Shown here: positions 23,442-34,700 of the stretch, piece after piece
Position numbering within the stretch: the stretch's first letter is position 1
Layout of the letters: each line of letters starts with the position of its first letter
NCBI GenBank assembly: GCA_019096065.1
Contig: JAGUCH010000008.1
Location: forward strand, 6,329,001 to 6,393,000
From: Paracyclopina nana
Lineage: Eukaryota; Arthropoda; Copepoda; Cyclopoida; Cyclopettidae
DNA length: 64,000 bases
Reading direction: 5' to 3'
The notes under the pieces: generated by a model
The model's database searches: none
What the model was told of the DNA's origin: nothing
Seen by the model: the letters and a program-made list of their open reading frames with translations, nothing else
Program-made: the position numbers and the translations under genes

Positions 23442-24528
23442 TTAGGTCCTCTTCTTCTTAAAAGTGACATACTTGGCATTGTCCAAGTACTTGGCCATAC
23501 AGTCCAAATCTTCGAATTGACTACGGTCCAATTTGGAGCAACGAGAAACGCTTGGCTTCGTTTGCATCTCCGCAGGCGGTGGCACCATTTCAACGTACAT
23601 ACCTAAAAGTGTACATTAATTATGAGATTCTGACTGCATTCACTCATCCTTACATTTCGGAGGCTTTTCTTCGAAATCTACTTCAACCACAATGTGCTCA
23701 ACTTCCTCAGAATTGGCATCTTTTTGGAGGCTTTCAGCCTGGGCATCGTTCGGCTCTTCTGAGCAACTTTTGACCTCTTTGTCAGGCAAGAAATGCTGGA
23801 GCTCAGTAGAGTCATCAAACGGAAGATTTATCGGGTTCACCTCCACAACTTGAACTGGAGAAAAAAGTCAATGGATTAACGTTATTTTTGTGTGTGATCT
23901 ACATACCTGGCTGAAATTCTCGCCAATTCGGCCCCAAATATTTGGTCATTTCATCCTTCATGATGAAAGTCGTCCCCGAGCCATTTCCAATCGTGGTCTT
24001 CAGCAAAGAAGGAGGCAATGGCAACAATGGCAGGGCCAAAAAGGAATCTTCAGCCATCTGAAAAACAACATTTGGCATGATTAAACAAGAAATGTTTAAT
24101 TTAACGGGAACAGATAGCGATTTTTTGGAATTTTCGGTGGTTTCAATTGTGATATTAATCTGGAAACCTACGGATATTTTGAGTGTTTCAATTATTTAAG
24201 TTTTTTCGGATCAAGTAAAGTCGAGCATTAATTTATGGGAAATTTTTGATTTTCCGGGAAGCTTAAGCTTATTGAATTTTTAACCGGGAAATTTTACCTC
24301 CTGGGATTGACCCACTCCGGATTTTCGCTTCCTTAATTTGCACTCTCTCTTGATTCGTTGGAGTTCGCGATAATCCTGCCTTTTAATCGCCAAGATGCAC
24401 TCGATTAGCTCGGATTTGCGCATATTGCCAGCTTTCAAGAATAACGCCTTGGCGACTTCTTTGAGCTCTTTGAGCGTCAAGCTTTGCAAATTCAAAGGCT
24501 CTTCCGGATCCATAACGGACTTTTCCAT
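23442..24528 (-). CDS. Small SAP-like domain protein, unknown
   Basis: Four minus-strand exons keep frame: 24298-24528, 23907-24057, 23654-23854, 23442-23602, giving about 247 aa. The N terminus (residues 13-45, LTLKELKEVAKALFLKAGN then MRKSELIECILA) has the two-helix pattern of SAP or Rho_N nucleic-acid-binding motifs. It is followed by a very basic stretch (IKRECKLRKRKSG), a likely nuclear localisation signal. The middle is Pro/Leu-rich (LALPLLPLPPSLL), then acidic; the C terminus is again basic ([13 protein letters not shown]). Beyond a probable nuclear role I cannot assign function. An ATG at the start of exon 2 could act as an alternative start if an upstream non-coding exon were used instead of exon 1. 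Confidence 0.72.
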
Positions 24529-25705
24529 TTTTTAGCGAGATTTTCGAAAATTTCAGCTGCGCTCGTTTTCGTTCCAGATTTGGACTGTAAACTAGTTGAA
24601 GCGGTGTTGTTGTTTTGAATTTGTTTATTGCCAAATCTTAGCGCAAACAGCCACAGTTGAATTGTGTACATTCGCCTTAATCTGGAAACGCTGCTTGTAG
24701 TAAACCTGAGTTGAAAATCGAAGTCGAATATGTGAAAAGTTTCAAGCTTAAAAGTTCTATCTTCGGAAAGGTAAGCAATTGAAATCTTTTGAAAATTGAT
24801 TTTCTTGAATCTGGAGTAAAACGTTGACTCATTAAGAGACAAAAGGTCACCATTGACTCTTGAAGCGGCCTTGTTATTACGGAAAGGATTGGTCAGTGCC
24901 CAGCGGTATTTTTGACCTACGAAAGCAAGACCAGCAAAAACTGTGCTAAGGGTCTACAGATCTACGCATAGTGCTGAAATTCGAGCTGGCAATTTTCAAA
25001 TTCCGAGTAACTTTGAATTTCAAGCATTGCTGCATAACCTGCATTTTTAATTTGATTTTTATTATATTTTAGCTAAAAATTAATGCATTGGAAAATTTTC
25101 CTACAAGATAACAGTCAAGAACCATTCACAAGTTGGTGTGCAAAATATTAGTAAATTAGCCAAATTCGAGTCCAGACAATTACTTTCAATGGCATTGCTT
25201 TGGCAGTGCATATTTTTCAGGTACTACTGGCAAAATTCACAGTCAAATTTGTCACTAGCTTGTGAACTTTGTTCTATTCTTTTCTAGTTTTAGCTCCTTT
25301 GACTTACGAGTTTGCCAAAATTGCTTACGAGTTTTCCAAGTTCTCCCGAAATATTTTTCGAGCGAGTTCGAGTTAAATTATTATTTTTTAAATTAATTTT
25401 AATGAATAATTTACGCATGTTTTAGAGTGATCCTGTTTATTTCTTAAGTAGCCTTGGCTCAGTCAGATCAATTTGTATAAGTTGCGCGGTCCAATTTTCT
25501 TATTTCCGTTTAATGCTCCTAAATTACGTTCATGTTTAGTCAATTCAGATCTTTTTTTGAATATTCTTCCAAGAAAAGGATCAAGAGTGCTCATTTTTAA
25601 TCCGATTACATAAAATGTGACAACGTTATGACAAACGTATGGCATGAGAATATTTCCTGCTTGATTGTATCACATCATCTTTTTAACGGAATCCCATTCA
25701 AAAAC
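24529..25705. other. Intergenic region, divergent 5' ends
   Basis: Lies between the start of the SAP-like gene (-) and the TATA promoter of the Gly-Phe-Pro-Gly gene (+). AT-rich; no coding frame that looks real and no repeat detected by eye. It should contain both promoters. Confidence 0.45.
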
Positions 25706-25714
25706 TATAAATAG
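25706..25714 (+). promoter_or_regulatory. TATA box of the Gly-Phe-Pro-Gly gene
   Basis: TATAAATAG, with a likely start site about 25-30 bp downstream near cagcatcttcattc (25731-25744). A 52-nt 5' UTR intron follows (25766-25817: AAAG then GTAGTA, ending TTCATAG), and the ATG comes two bases after the acceptor. A TATA promoter and short UTR intron suit a strongly expressed secreted product. Confidence 0.65.
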
Positions 25715-25819
25715 TTAATTTGCGTTGGTGCAGCATCTTCATTCTCTGTCTTCATTCAAGCAAAGGTAGTACTTAAAAAATTATGCTGCACCTAAATTCA
25801 ACATAATTTTTTCATAGAT

Positions 25820-26584
25820 ATGGTTTACTTTATTGTCTTATCTAGCCTAATGCTACTAGGATCAGTGAATTCATCTTACTTAGATGAAGTTTTGTCCAAT
25901 GACATAAATGGCTACAGCAAAGAACCCAAAAAAGGAACCAAAGATGAAGAAAGTCACAATATGCCTAGAAATAACGAACAAGACCAAAGCAATGACCTTG
26001 ACTTGTTCTATACATTCAATTCCAAGCGACAACCCAGCTATCCTTCAAGTTATCAAGGTCAGCAACCAGGGTTTCCTGGTTTCATCCCAAACATGGGCCA
26101 AATAAGAGGTTTCCCTGGAGGATTCCCATCTGGATTTCCTGGTACTTTGCAAGACAGATATAGAAGAGGTTATATGGACCAATACCAAAGGGGCTACCTT
26201 GGAAATCCGGGTTACTCAAGTCCTTATTCTTCGAGGGGCAACCTCGCTGGGTACTCTGGAATGAGCCTAATGAACCCTGCTGGATTCCCTGGAGGAAGCC
26301 CAGGTGGATACACTGGAAGAAATTCAATGAACGGTGCAGGTTACCCAGGAGGAAACCGTTTAAACCCTTTGAGCTCAGCAGGTTACTCAATGCAAAACCC
26401 TATGATGTTGGAAAGGCTCAGATTGGAAAACCAGGGAAGTTATCTCGGAGATTATCAAGGTAATAGTCAAATGATGAGAGGGTATCTTGCTGGATATCCT
26501 GGGTATATGAGAAACCAAGGAAGTTTCCCATCCGGATTTCCTGGACCTTTTGGAAACAACCCAATGATGAACATGCAAGGTTGA
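25820..26584 (+). CDS. Secreted Gly/Phe/Pro-rich repeat protein precursor
   Basis: Single coding exon of 254 aa after a 5' UTR intron. Residues 1-18 are a signal peptide (MVYFIVLSSLMLLGSVNS). Residues 19-68 form a polar acidic segment ending in a dibasic site (FNSKRQ). The rest is low-complexity, built from degenerate GFPG/GYPGG/FPSGFPG motifs with Tyr, Arg, Asn and Met, and no Cys. The plan signal, acidic pro-segment, dibasic cleavage, repeat region fits either a cuticle or silk-like matrix protein or an antimicrobial or neuropeptide-like precursor; I cannot decide. It is not a collagen: the Gly-X-Y period is not kept. It faces the four-TM gene tail-to-tail. Confidence 0.75.
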   Translation: MVYFIVLSSLMLLGSVNSSYLDEVLSNDINGYSKEPKKGTKDEESHNMPRNNEQDQSNDLDLFYTFNSKRQPSYPSSYQGQQPGFPGFIPNMGQIRGFPGGFPSGFPGTLQDRYRRGYMDQYQRGYLGNPGYSSPYSSRGNLAGYSGMSLMNPAGFPGGSPGGYTGRNSMNGAGYPGGNRLNPLSSAGYSMQNPMMLERLRLENQGSYLGDYQGNSQMMRGYLAGYPGYMRNQGSFPSGFPGPFGNNPMMNMQG

Positions 26585-26605
26585 CTTGTTTGCATATTTT
26601 TTCTG

Positions 26606-26611
26606 AATAAA
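26606..26611 (+). terminator. Poly(A) signal of the Gly-Phe-Pro-Gly gene
   Basis: AATAAA 22 bp after the stop codon. Cleavage 10-30 bp further on would fall inside the coding end of the opposite-strand four-TM gene. Confidence 0.7.
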
Positions 26612-26624
26612 AACGCCCCCATAT

Positions 26625-27673
26625 TTATTCCAATTTTGAGGCATCCAGAACTTGCAAGCTACTCTTGCCAAAGGTTGTCATTGGTATGACTACTTCTCCA
26701 ATGCTTCGCTCAGTTTCTGCATCTGAAATGGGCTCAATTCTGTGAGCTCTTCCGTTGGTAAAGCACTGCCTTCGAGGTTCGTCCTGGATGAATCCAGCAT
26801 TGGCAATGCCATCATAAGCTGGATTATGGTGTCTTATCAATCCACCAGATCCCCTAATTTTGAAATCGGATGGGAACAATTTGAATCTTTCCTCGGCTGA
26901 CATTTCTTCTTTGTCATATCGGCAATACAAGCTCTTTAAAAAAATATTTGAGACACTCAGTAGATACTGAAGATTATATGGTCATACATATTTTTATGAT
27001 GCCAATACATACCTGCACAGTTATCCAAAAGTACCCCTGGATGCAAGCAATGAATAGACTCAAGGCTGCGAAAAGGCCAAATACACTTTTGCCAGACTCA
27101 AAAAGTTTTGATTCTAGCATAATAATGATAACAACTGAACAAGTCCAAAATACCACAATCACTTCGCCCACAATGAGCCAGGGAATCAGCAGAATTTTCC
27201 GCTTCAAAGCAACTCCAATAATGAGCAAGACTCCAGAAGTGATTGATATTATGTGTATAATTATGGTGGAAAACATTGTAGAAATAAAGTCCAGCTTGTA
27301 ATCATGGAAAAATGCTGACAATCTCAGCAGTTCTTGAGATAAATTGGTGAAATCGTGAGTTTTGGGCAGATTTTGGTAGAAAAATACTTCAGTGCAATTT
27401 TCTAGTGTAGGAATGCTCACATAATTTTCATTTGCTATATACCTTTATTTACTTTAAAGTTTTACCTCTAATTATGTCAATTTTGAGTGGTCCAAAGCAA
27501 CTTTTGTTCAAATGAGAGTGATTGACCCAAAAAAGGCTTAATAGAAATGTAGCCAAGTACTCAATAATGTGAATGGCTCCAATTATTTGCACTCCAATTG
27601 GTAAATTGAAGCAGAAGCAACATTTTGACAGGTTCCATTCTGATATTTGTGTTGAGATGAGTGTTGCTAGCAT
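26625..27673 (-). CDS. Four-transmembrane protein, arthropod-type, unknown function
   Basis: Minus-strand exons 27466-27673, 27013-27434 and 26625-26933 join in frame to 312 aa. Four hydrophobic segments are visible: LPIGVQIIGAIHIIEYLATF after a KCCFCF motif, FISTMFSTIIIHIISITSGV then LLIIGVAL, IPWLIVGEVIVVFWTCSVVI, and SVFGLFAALSLFIACIQGYF. The short first extracellular loop, the Cys-rich start and the soluble tail of about 100 residues (SLYCRYDKEEMSAEERFKLF) resemble the small tetraspan proteins of arthropods (DUF4728 or LAPTM/MARVEL-like topology). This is a fold-level match, not an identified family. The minus-strand poly(A) signal AATAAA at 26629-26624 overlaps the stop codon, so the 3' UTR is very short. 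Confidence 0.75.
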
Positions 27674-28299
27674 TTTCCATCAGTACTGATATGGAGATGA
27701 GGAGAACAGGTGTGAAAAAGTATTGATTTCCACCAGTTTCATCAACAACAGTTAAAGGGACTTTTCATCTACTTTTGTAGCATACTCTATCGTCGCATGT
27801 TATTCTACCTTTTTGTGAAAGCTCCTACCCACTTGGGCATGCAAAAGTTTGATATTGAACAAACTTTGCTAGTTTCAGACATGAAATCTCACTTGTTCTT
27901 TTTCCGCTGCACCATAAAAAGAGGGTCTATGAAGAAGTGGCCACCAGCAAATAAATTACATTCAAATACTGCATAAATCAGCTTGAAAATGCACTTTTGC
28001 TTTATGCAGAGTTATTCAGAAAGGTGCAAAAAAGATAAATAAACATGGCAGTTTTTTGCATGACCTGTTAGAACCTCGATACTTGTATTCCTTTCCTAAA
28101 CTATGCCCTTTTTATGACTTCCTAGTATTCATTGTTTAACTTTCAAATTTTAAGAGAACAAACGGATTTTAAAGTAGTTGAATTTCACTAAATCCTCATG
28201 TTGAATACATAAATTCAATCTTATTAATATCGTGTGTAAGTTAACCTGACTTTTCATCAGCAACTTTGGGCATACATGGAAAGCCATTGATTTACCAGT
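27674..28299. other. Intergenic region, divergent 5' ends
   Basis: Region between the four-TM gene (-) and the dynein gene (+). AT-rich with no coding frame. It ends in the X-box described next. Confidence 0.45.
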
Positions 28300-28313
28300 A
28301 TTTCCATGGCAAC
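28300..28313 (+). promoter_or_regulatory. X-box (RFX-factor site) upstream of the dynein gene
   Basis: ATTTCCATGGCAAC fits the RFX consensus RYYNYY-N(1-3)-RRNRAC at all defined positions, with a 2-bp spacer. It lies 259 bp before the first dynein ATG and about 190 bp before the 5' UTR donor at 28505. RFX proteins (DAF-19, Rfx) are known to drive ciliary genes through this element in animals. Confidence 0.75.
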
Positions 28314-28562
28314 CTGGCTCATAATGATCTTTAGTGCAGGGAAAGTCTTTAAAAAGCTTGCTGCATTGGAGTTGACAGCTTTCACAGTACAGCTTGTCGT
28401 ATCACACTGTCATAGGATTTCGTGCAAACTTCAGGCTTGAATGATGACCAAATGCTTTAGTTTCCAATCGACTGATCAAGAGTAAAGAAGACCCCAACAA
28501 ATTTGTAAGTCCTTTTTGTATTCCCTTTTTAAGCCTTTTCACTGACATCTTTTCATGCACAG

Positions 28563-28739
28563 TGAATCATCATGATAAGTGAAATCCCCACCGAGGGAAG
28601 GGGTGATCCGCGGATGGAATTTCTTCAAGATTACACACTCAAGACTCTAAGGTTGAAACCAGACAAATGGCAAAGAATGGTAGTCTCGGACGAGCAGAGA
28701 ACATTCGTGACCAACTTCATAGATAGAGGTCTTCCTCAG
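28563..28739 (+). other. Dynein alternative first coding exon A
   Basis: Acceptor CACAG at 28558-28562, ATG at 28572, 56 codons, donor GTACAA at 28740. It encodes the N-terminal dynein motif [19 protein letters not shown]. An upstream non-coding exon ends at 28504 with donor GTAAGT. See exon B (28901-29077) for the homologous alternative. Confidence 0.8.
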
Positions 28740-31700
28740 GTACAACTTTACTATTCATTCTAATCTAATTTACGGCCTCTTCAACAACTCCCTCCTTTCT
28801 TGACCATATTTGGTGGAAGTATGCCTCACCTCTTGGTGCTCACTCAGTCTAGAAGTAAACTTAGGTTAAAGCAGTCATACCAGAATTAAAAACTTGCACA
28901 GGGATGGTTATAAGTTTGGGCCCTGAGGCCCCTGTGGTCTCTGATGATAGACTAGACTTTATTCAGGATTTCACCTTAAAAGCTTTAAGAATCAAGCCTG
29001 ATAAGTGGGCTAGAATGCAAATCTCTGATGAGCAAAGAACTTTCATAAATAGTTTTGTTGAACGAGCTGCACCCCAGGTATGCTGAAACCAAAATCTTTT
29101 GTCAATTATTATCATATATGATTTATATTACAGGAATTAGTTATCAGCCAAAATTTCTCTGGGCATTTAGTGGCCCATACTGATTGGCCTTCAGTGCTGA
29201 AAAATAAAGGTGTATTTTTCATCAAGAGAGACCCTAAGCCTCTTCCAAAGGAGAACTTTCTTAATGAAATGACTTGTGGTGACATACATCCCAATGCTCT
29301 TGATCACTTTTGCGCTTGGGTTGAAGAAGTAAGCTATTATTTTCTTAACTCATTCAAGATTTTTAAGTAACTATTTCTGCTGTAAAAGGTTTTGGCACCT
29401 ATTTTGAAAAATGAAAAGAATCTTAGTAAGTTTCCCCAATGCGTGGCTGATGACATCAAAAGGCAAGTTCATGAGTTGTCAACCTCTGTTTATCAAATCA
29501 GAGGTCATATCAAAGGTATTTATAAAAGCAAACCTAAATGCACTAGAGGTTCACTATGCCTTTAATCATAGGGAAAACATTGCTTCCCTTCCCTCAACAA
29601 GGAGCTGCAAGGATCAAATCTGAAGAGGCAAAGGTGAAAGCCACCAAAGGGGATGACTGTGACATGACTTTGAAAAATAATATTGAAGGCATCATTATAA
29701 AATGGGCTTATCAAATTGAAGAAGTCCTCAGCAAAGACTCTGCTGAAGAGTTAAATGTGCCTGGCAACTACCCTGGCCCTATGACTGAAATCAGATTCTG
29801 GGAAGCAAAATGCATGAATCTAGAATCCATTTTTGAACAAATGAAAGCAGATACCACAAAAAATATGGCCTCTATCTTAGACTTGACAGATAGTGCTTAT
29901 TATCCAGCATTCAGGTCCATGTTTAGGAATGTTGTAGCAGCTTTGAATGAAGCTCAAGACATAACATTGTTTTTGAAGCCTCTTGCAAACCACTTCCAGG
30001 TGAGTCAATAATATTGTCAGTTTCTTCTAGGAAAGCATGGCCTCTTCTTGGAATTGAGGCCAGTAGAAACTGCAATTTTCCGATGACAGCCAATTCCTAG
30101 AATTGAACAAAAAATTGCTTTCTATAGCCCTTCCCAAAACCTTCTTTCCCTTTTAGCACCTAGAAGTTAGTGAATTTCCCGACATTATACCACAATTGAG
30201 GCCTCTGATGCATTGTGTTTGCCTGGCTTACTCCAGCTCTACTTATTATAACTCCCCTGCCAGAATTATTGTCTTGATGCAAGAAACTTGCAACCTTTTG
30301 ATTGAAAGTGCAAGGAAATTTTTGGATCCCAGCTCATTATTTCAGGTTCCCAAATTACAAAACAATATAAAGCCACTTAATTTAACTAATCAGTTGATCT
30401 CAGGTTGAAGTGGAAGAAGCATTGGATAAAGTAATTTTGACTTTGAAGATACTGTCAACATTCAGGTCTGCCTTTAGAGAGTTCAAAGGAAAACTTGCCA
30501 GCTATTTCAAGGGTGACAAAAAGGCAAAGACATGGGAGTTTCAAGAGCATCTTATTTTCAAAAGATTTGATAGCTTTGTTGACAGATTGACCATCATTAA
30601 GGAGTTCTTTAGAACAGCTCAACAGTTTTTGAAGCTTGAAAAAGTTGAAATGGGAGGCATTCGGGGAAAGGCCTTGAGTAGTCGAATTACTACTGTCCAT
30701 GAAGAGTTCAAGGAGCTATACAGTGTATTCTCAAATAGAACCTATGACAGCTTGGACCCTGTTGATGAATCATTCATTAAAGACTATGAACACTTCAAGA
30801 ACAAGACTTTTGAGTTGGATAGGAAACTGGGTGCTGTTTTGGGAAGAGCCTTTGATGATTGCTTGATAACTGAGTCAATATTCAAGCTCCTGCAAATCTT
30901 TGGAGCATTAATTCAAAGACACTTGATAGCTCAAGAATTGTCTGATCGAATGCCTGTTTTGGTCAACATGCTTAATCAAGAGATGGATGAAAGCAAAATC
31001 ATTTACACCAAGCAAATGAACAGAATTTCCAAGAAGGGAAAAGCTTCAGTGGACAGAAACATGCCCCCAATGTGTGGCCAGTTAAAGTGGGCCTCTGAAT
31101 TGAAGGCTAGAATGTCTTACAGTGTGAAAAGCTTCAAGGAGCTTAACCACCCAATTTGCTACAAAGAAGGTGCTAAGAATGTATTCAGAAAATACAAGGA
31201 GACAATGGGTTTGCTAACTACTTATGAAGATGAGGTCTTTCACATGTGGAACATGAGCATCACAAAAAAAATTTCACAAAGCCTCAACAGATCTTTGATT
31301 TTGAGAGATGAGAGCAAAGGGACTCTAAGGGTTAATTTTGGCCGAGACCTTGGCTCTATCCTCCGAGAGGTACTGCTAAAGAATCTATCATAATGATGAA
31401 CTATATTTATCAAGTACTTTCAGGTTCGATGTCTAAAAGCAGAATTTCCCATGAGATCTTACCCTGATATGGCAGGCGAACTTTATGAAAGGGAAGCTAC
31501 ATTTCGAAGTTTTAACAACAGCTTGGAAAGGACTGTTCTCAGCTACAATAGGCTTAAGTTGAAGACTCAGCCAGTTGAATATGAATTGATTGCTCATGAA
31601 GTGGAAGCAATCGACCAACACTTGGAGAAAGCTGAACACTCCCTCAATTGGAACTCTGAAGGTAATTTAAGTCTCAAACCATAAAAAGTGTCAAATCCAC

Positions 31701-34700
31701 TTTACACTACAAACACAGTTTCAAATCGTTTTTTGACTAAATAACTTACAGGGGTCACCAGTTACAAGAATAATCCAGAGTTTGATGAGCATTTAAGTAG
31801 TAAGTTAAAATCAGCAAAACAAATTGTGCTCTTCTTGTGATCAGTCTGTTATAACACAAACTTCTCTATCCAGGGATCTTAAAAACAGGGCCTAAAGAAA
31901 AACTGTCCTATACTTGGGATTAATCATTGAAATAACCATGAATAACATAAATTAATGTTATTTCTTCTCTTTATGTTTCTTCCCATGTCTTTGCTGTTGA
32001 AAAGTATCTTTAAAATTACTCATTACATTTAGGAATCTGGGAGTACATTGAAAGTGTCAGAGAAGTTGTCACAGATCTGGATGAGAGAGTTTTGAAAGCT
32101 CAGAGAAATGCAGATACCATCAAAGGAATGCTCAAAAAATTCGAAGACAAGCCTCTTTTCATGAGATTTGATGATGGTAGATCTGAGAACCTCTTTAATG
32201 GAACGGGTAAATTCTGAAGTCATAATTTTAAAGGGTAAATGCCAGTACTGCTTATTCATTCAGACATCGATGAGAAGAAAGCCAAAAGAAATGCTCAAAT
32301 GAAAATTGCTGGGCAAAAGATTTTGAAGCTTGTAGAAGAGTGCAGAGTTCATTTCAAAGCTGATGAGGATACTGACTCTTGGAAAGCTTACTTGTCTTAT
32401 ATTGATGAATTGGTGATTGATGGATTGCTCAAGACAATTGCTTCTAGCATTGGATACTTCCTAGATGAAACAGATCCTTCACTTACTCAAGGCATATTAT
32501 TTGAAGTCAGGCTTGAGTTGAGTGAGCCAGATGTCATTTTTGTTCCTCCCCTAGACAAGAGCATCATAGGGAATTTTTATGATAAGGTAGAAATAGCCAG
32601 CTCTCAATTTTTTTAAATTGACTAATGCCATGGCTTTGTTCCAGATGGAGAGCTATATCAAGGATATCTTTTATGGTTGCCAGCTAATTCCAAGGGTAGC
32701 TAAGCATTTAGATCCTAGATTTGAGCCAGGATCTCCAAATGACGACTACAACTATCTAGCAGTCATTTCAAGTCAAAGGGAACTCAAGCAAATGTCTGAT
32801 CAGCTCATGAGCAGAGTGACAGATGTCATGCAAAAAGCAAACAAGCTTAAGGATAACCACATGGACTTTTCCTACTTGTGGACTGACAGTAGGACAGAAT
32901 ACATGCATTACTTTTTGACTTATAGTCGACAGCTTACCCAGGAAGAAGTTGAACTGATTGAAGAAGAAGGAGAAAAAGCAGTGAAGAAGCAATACCCTTC
33001 ATTGGATTTATTCAAAGAACAAATTGACTTTTATGAGGGCCTCCATGATCAACTCAAGAACATTGACAACCTGAAGATACTTCAACACTGGTTCAGATCT
33101 GATATGAGGCCATTCAAGCAATCACTGTTGAACAATATCAAAAGATGGAGCTATGCTTTCAAGAAGCACTTGACAGATCATGTAGTGAAGAGCTTAGCTG
33201 ATCTGAATAGCTTCATTGACAAAGCTGATGAAGGCCTCATGCAACAAGTCCATGAGGGAGACTATGAAAACTTAATCAAAGTAATGGAATTCCTAAAGAT
33301 TGTCAAGGAAAAACAAGTGTCCACTGACACCATGTTTGAGCCTTTAGGAAAGATCATTGAAATGCTGAGAAATTATGGTGTAGTCATTCCAGAAGAAAGC
33401 TTGGTTCAGCTACAAGAGCTACCAGATAAGTGGGCTAACACCAAGAGGCTTAGTGTGCAAGCAATTCAACAGGTTGCCCCCCTTCAAGCCATGGAAGTGG
33501 GGAAACTAAGAAAGAAAATTTCTGATTTTGAGCATAAGCAGGTTGAATTTAGAAAGGAATTCAGCAAAATGAGATTTTTCCAGTTCAAGTGTAGAAGACC
33601 CTATGAGTATCTTGCAGAAGCTAATATTATCATTGACAAGCTAGAAAAGTCAATGAATAACCTCAAAACATCAGCCATCTTGTTTGAAGTGGAAATTCCA
33701 GAGTTTAAATTCTTGCACCAATGCAGGAAAGAAATAAAAATGTTGAAGCAGTTGTGGGACTATATCTTCCTTGTAAGGACAGCCATTGATGAATGGAAAA
33801 CTACCCAATGGAAGAACATTGATGTAGAAAACATGGATATGGAGTGCAAAAAGTTTTCAAAGGATATCAGAGGTCTTGATAAGGATATGCGAACATGGGA
33901 TGCCTTTAATGGCTTGGAACTTACTGTTAAAAACATGCTGACATCCTTGAGAGCTGTTGGTGAGCTCCAAAATCCAGCAATTAGAGACCGCCATTGGCAG
34001 CAGCTTGTGACTGCAACCAAAGTGAAATTCCTGATGAGTGAAGAGACAACCCTTGCTGATCTACTATCACTCAATTTACATAATTTTGAAGATGAAGTCC
34101 ACAATATTGTTGACAAAGCTATCAAAGAGATGGCCATGGAAAGGATGCTGAAGGAACTGGATGTTGTTTGGTCAGCAATGGAATTTCAACATGAAACTCA
34201 TGCCAGAACAGGCTTCACTCTTCTCAGGACAAGTGAAGAGCTCATTGAAACACTTGAGGAAAATCAAGTACAACTTCAAAATATGATGACTTCCAAGTAC
34301 ATAGCCTACTTTCTAGAAGAAATATCCACTTGGCAAAAGCGCTTGTCAATGGTTGACCAAGTCATCTGTTCATGGTTTGATGTTCAGAGAACATGGTCTC
34401 ATTTAGAGTCCATTTTCATTGGCTCAGAAGACATAAGAAAGCAGCTCCCTGTAGACTCACAAAGATTTGATGATATTGATGAAGAATTCAAAAAATTGAT
34501 GTCAATGATGGCAAAAACCTCAAATGTTGTAAAGGCTACTAATGTCCCAGGTCTTGCTGATCAACTAGAAGTAATTCAAGCTCAATTATCACTTTGTGAG
34601 AAAGCATTGGCTGAGTATCTTGAAACAAAGAGACTTGCGTTTCCCCGATTTTACTTTGCATCCTCAAATGATCTCCTAGACATTTTATCCAATGGCAATC

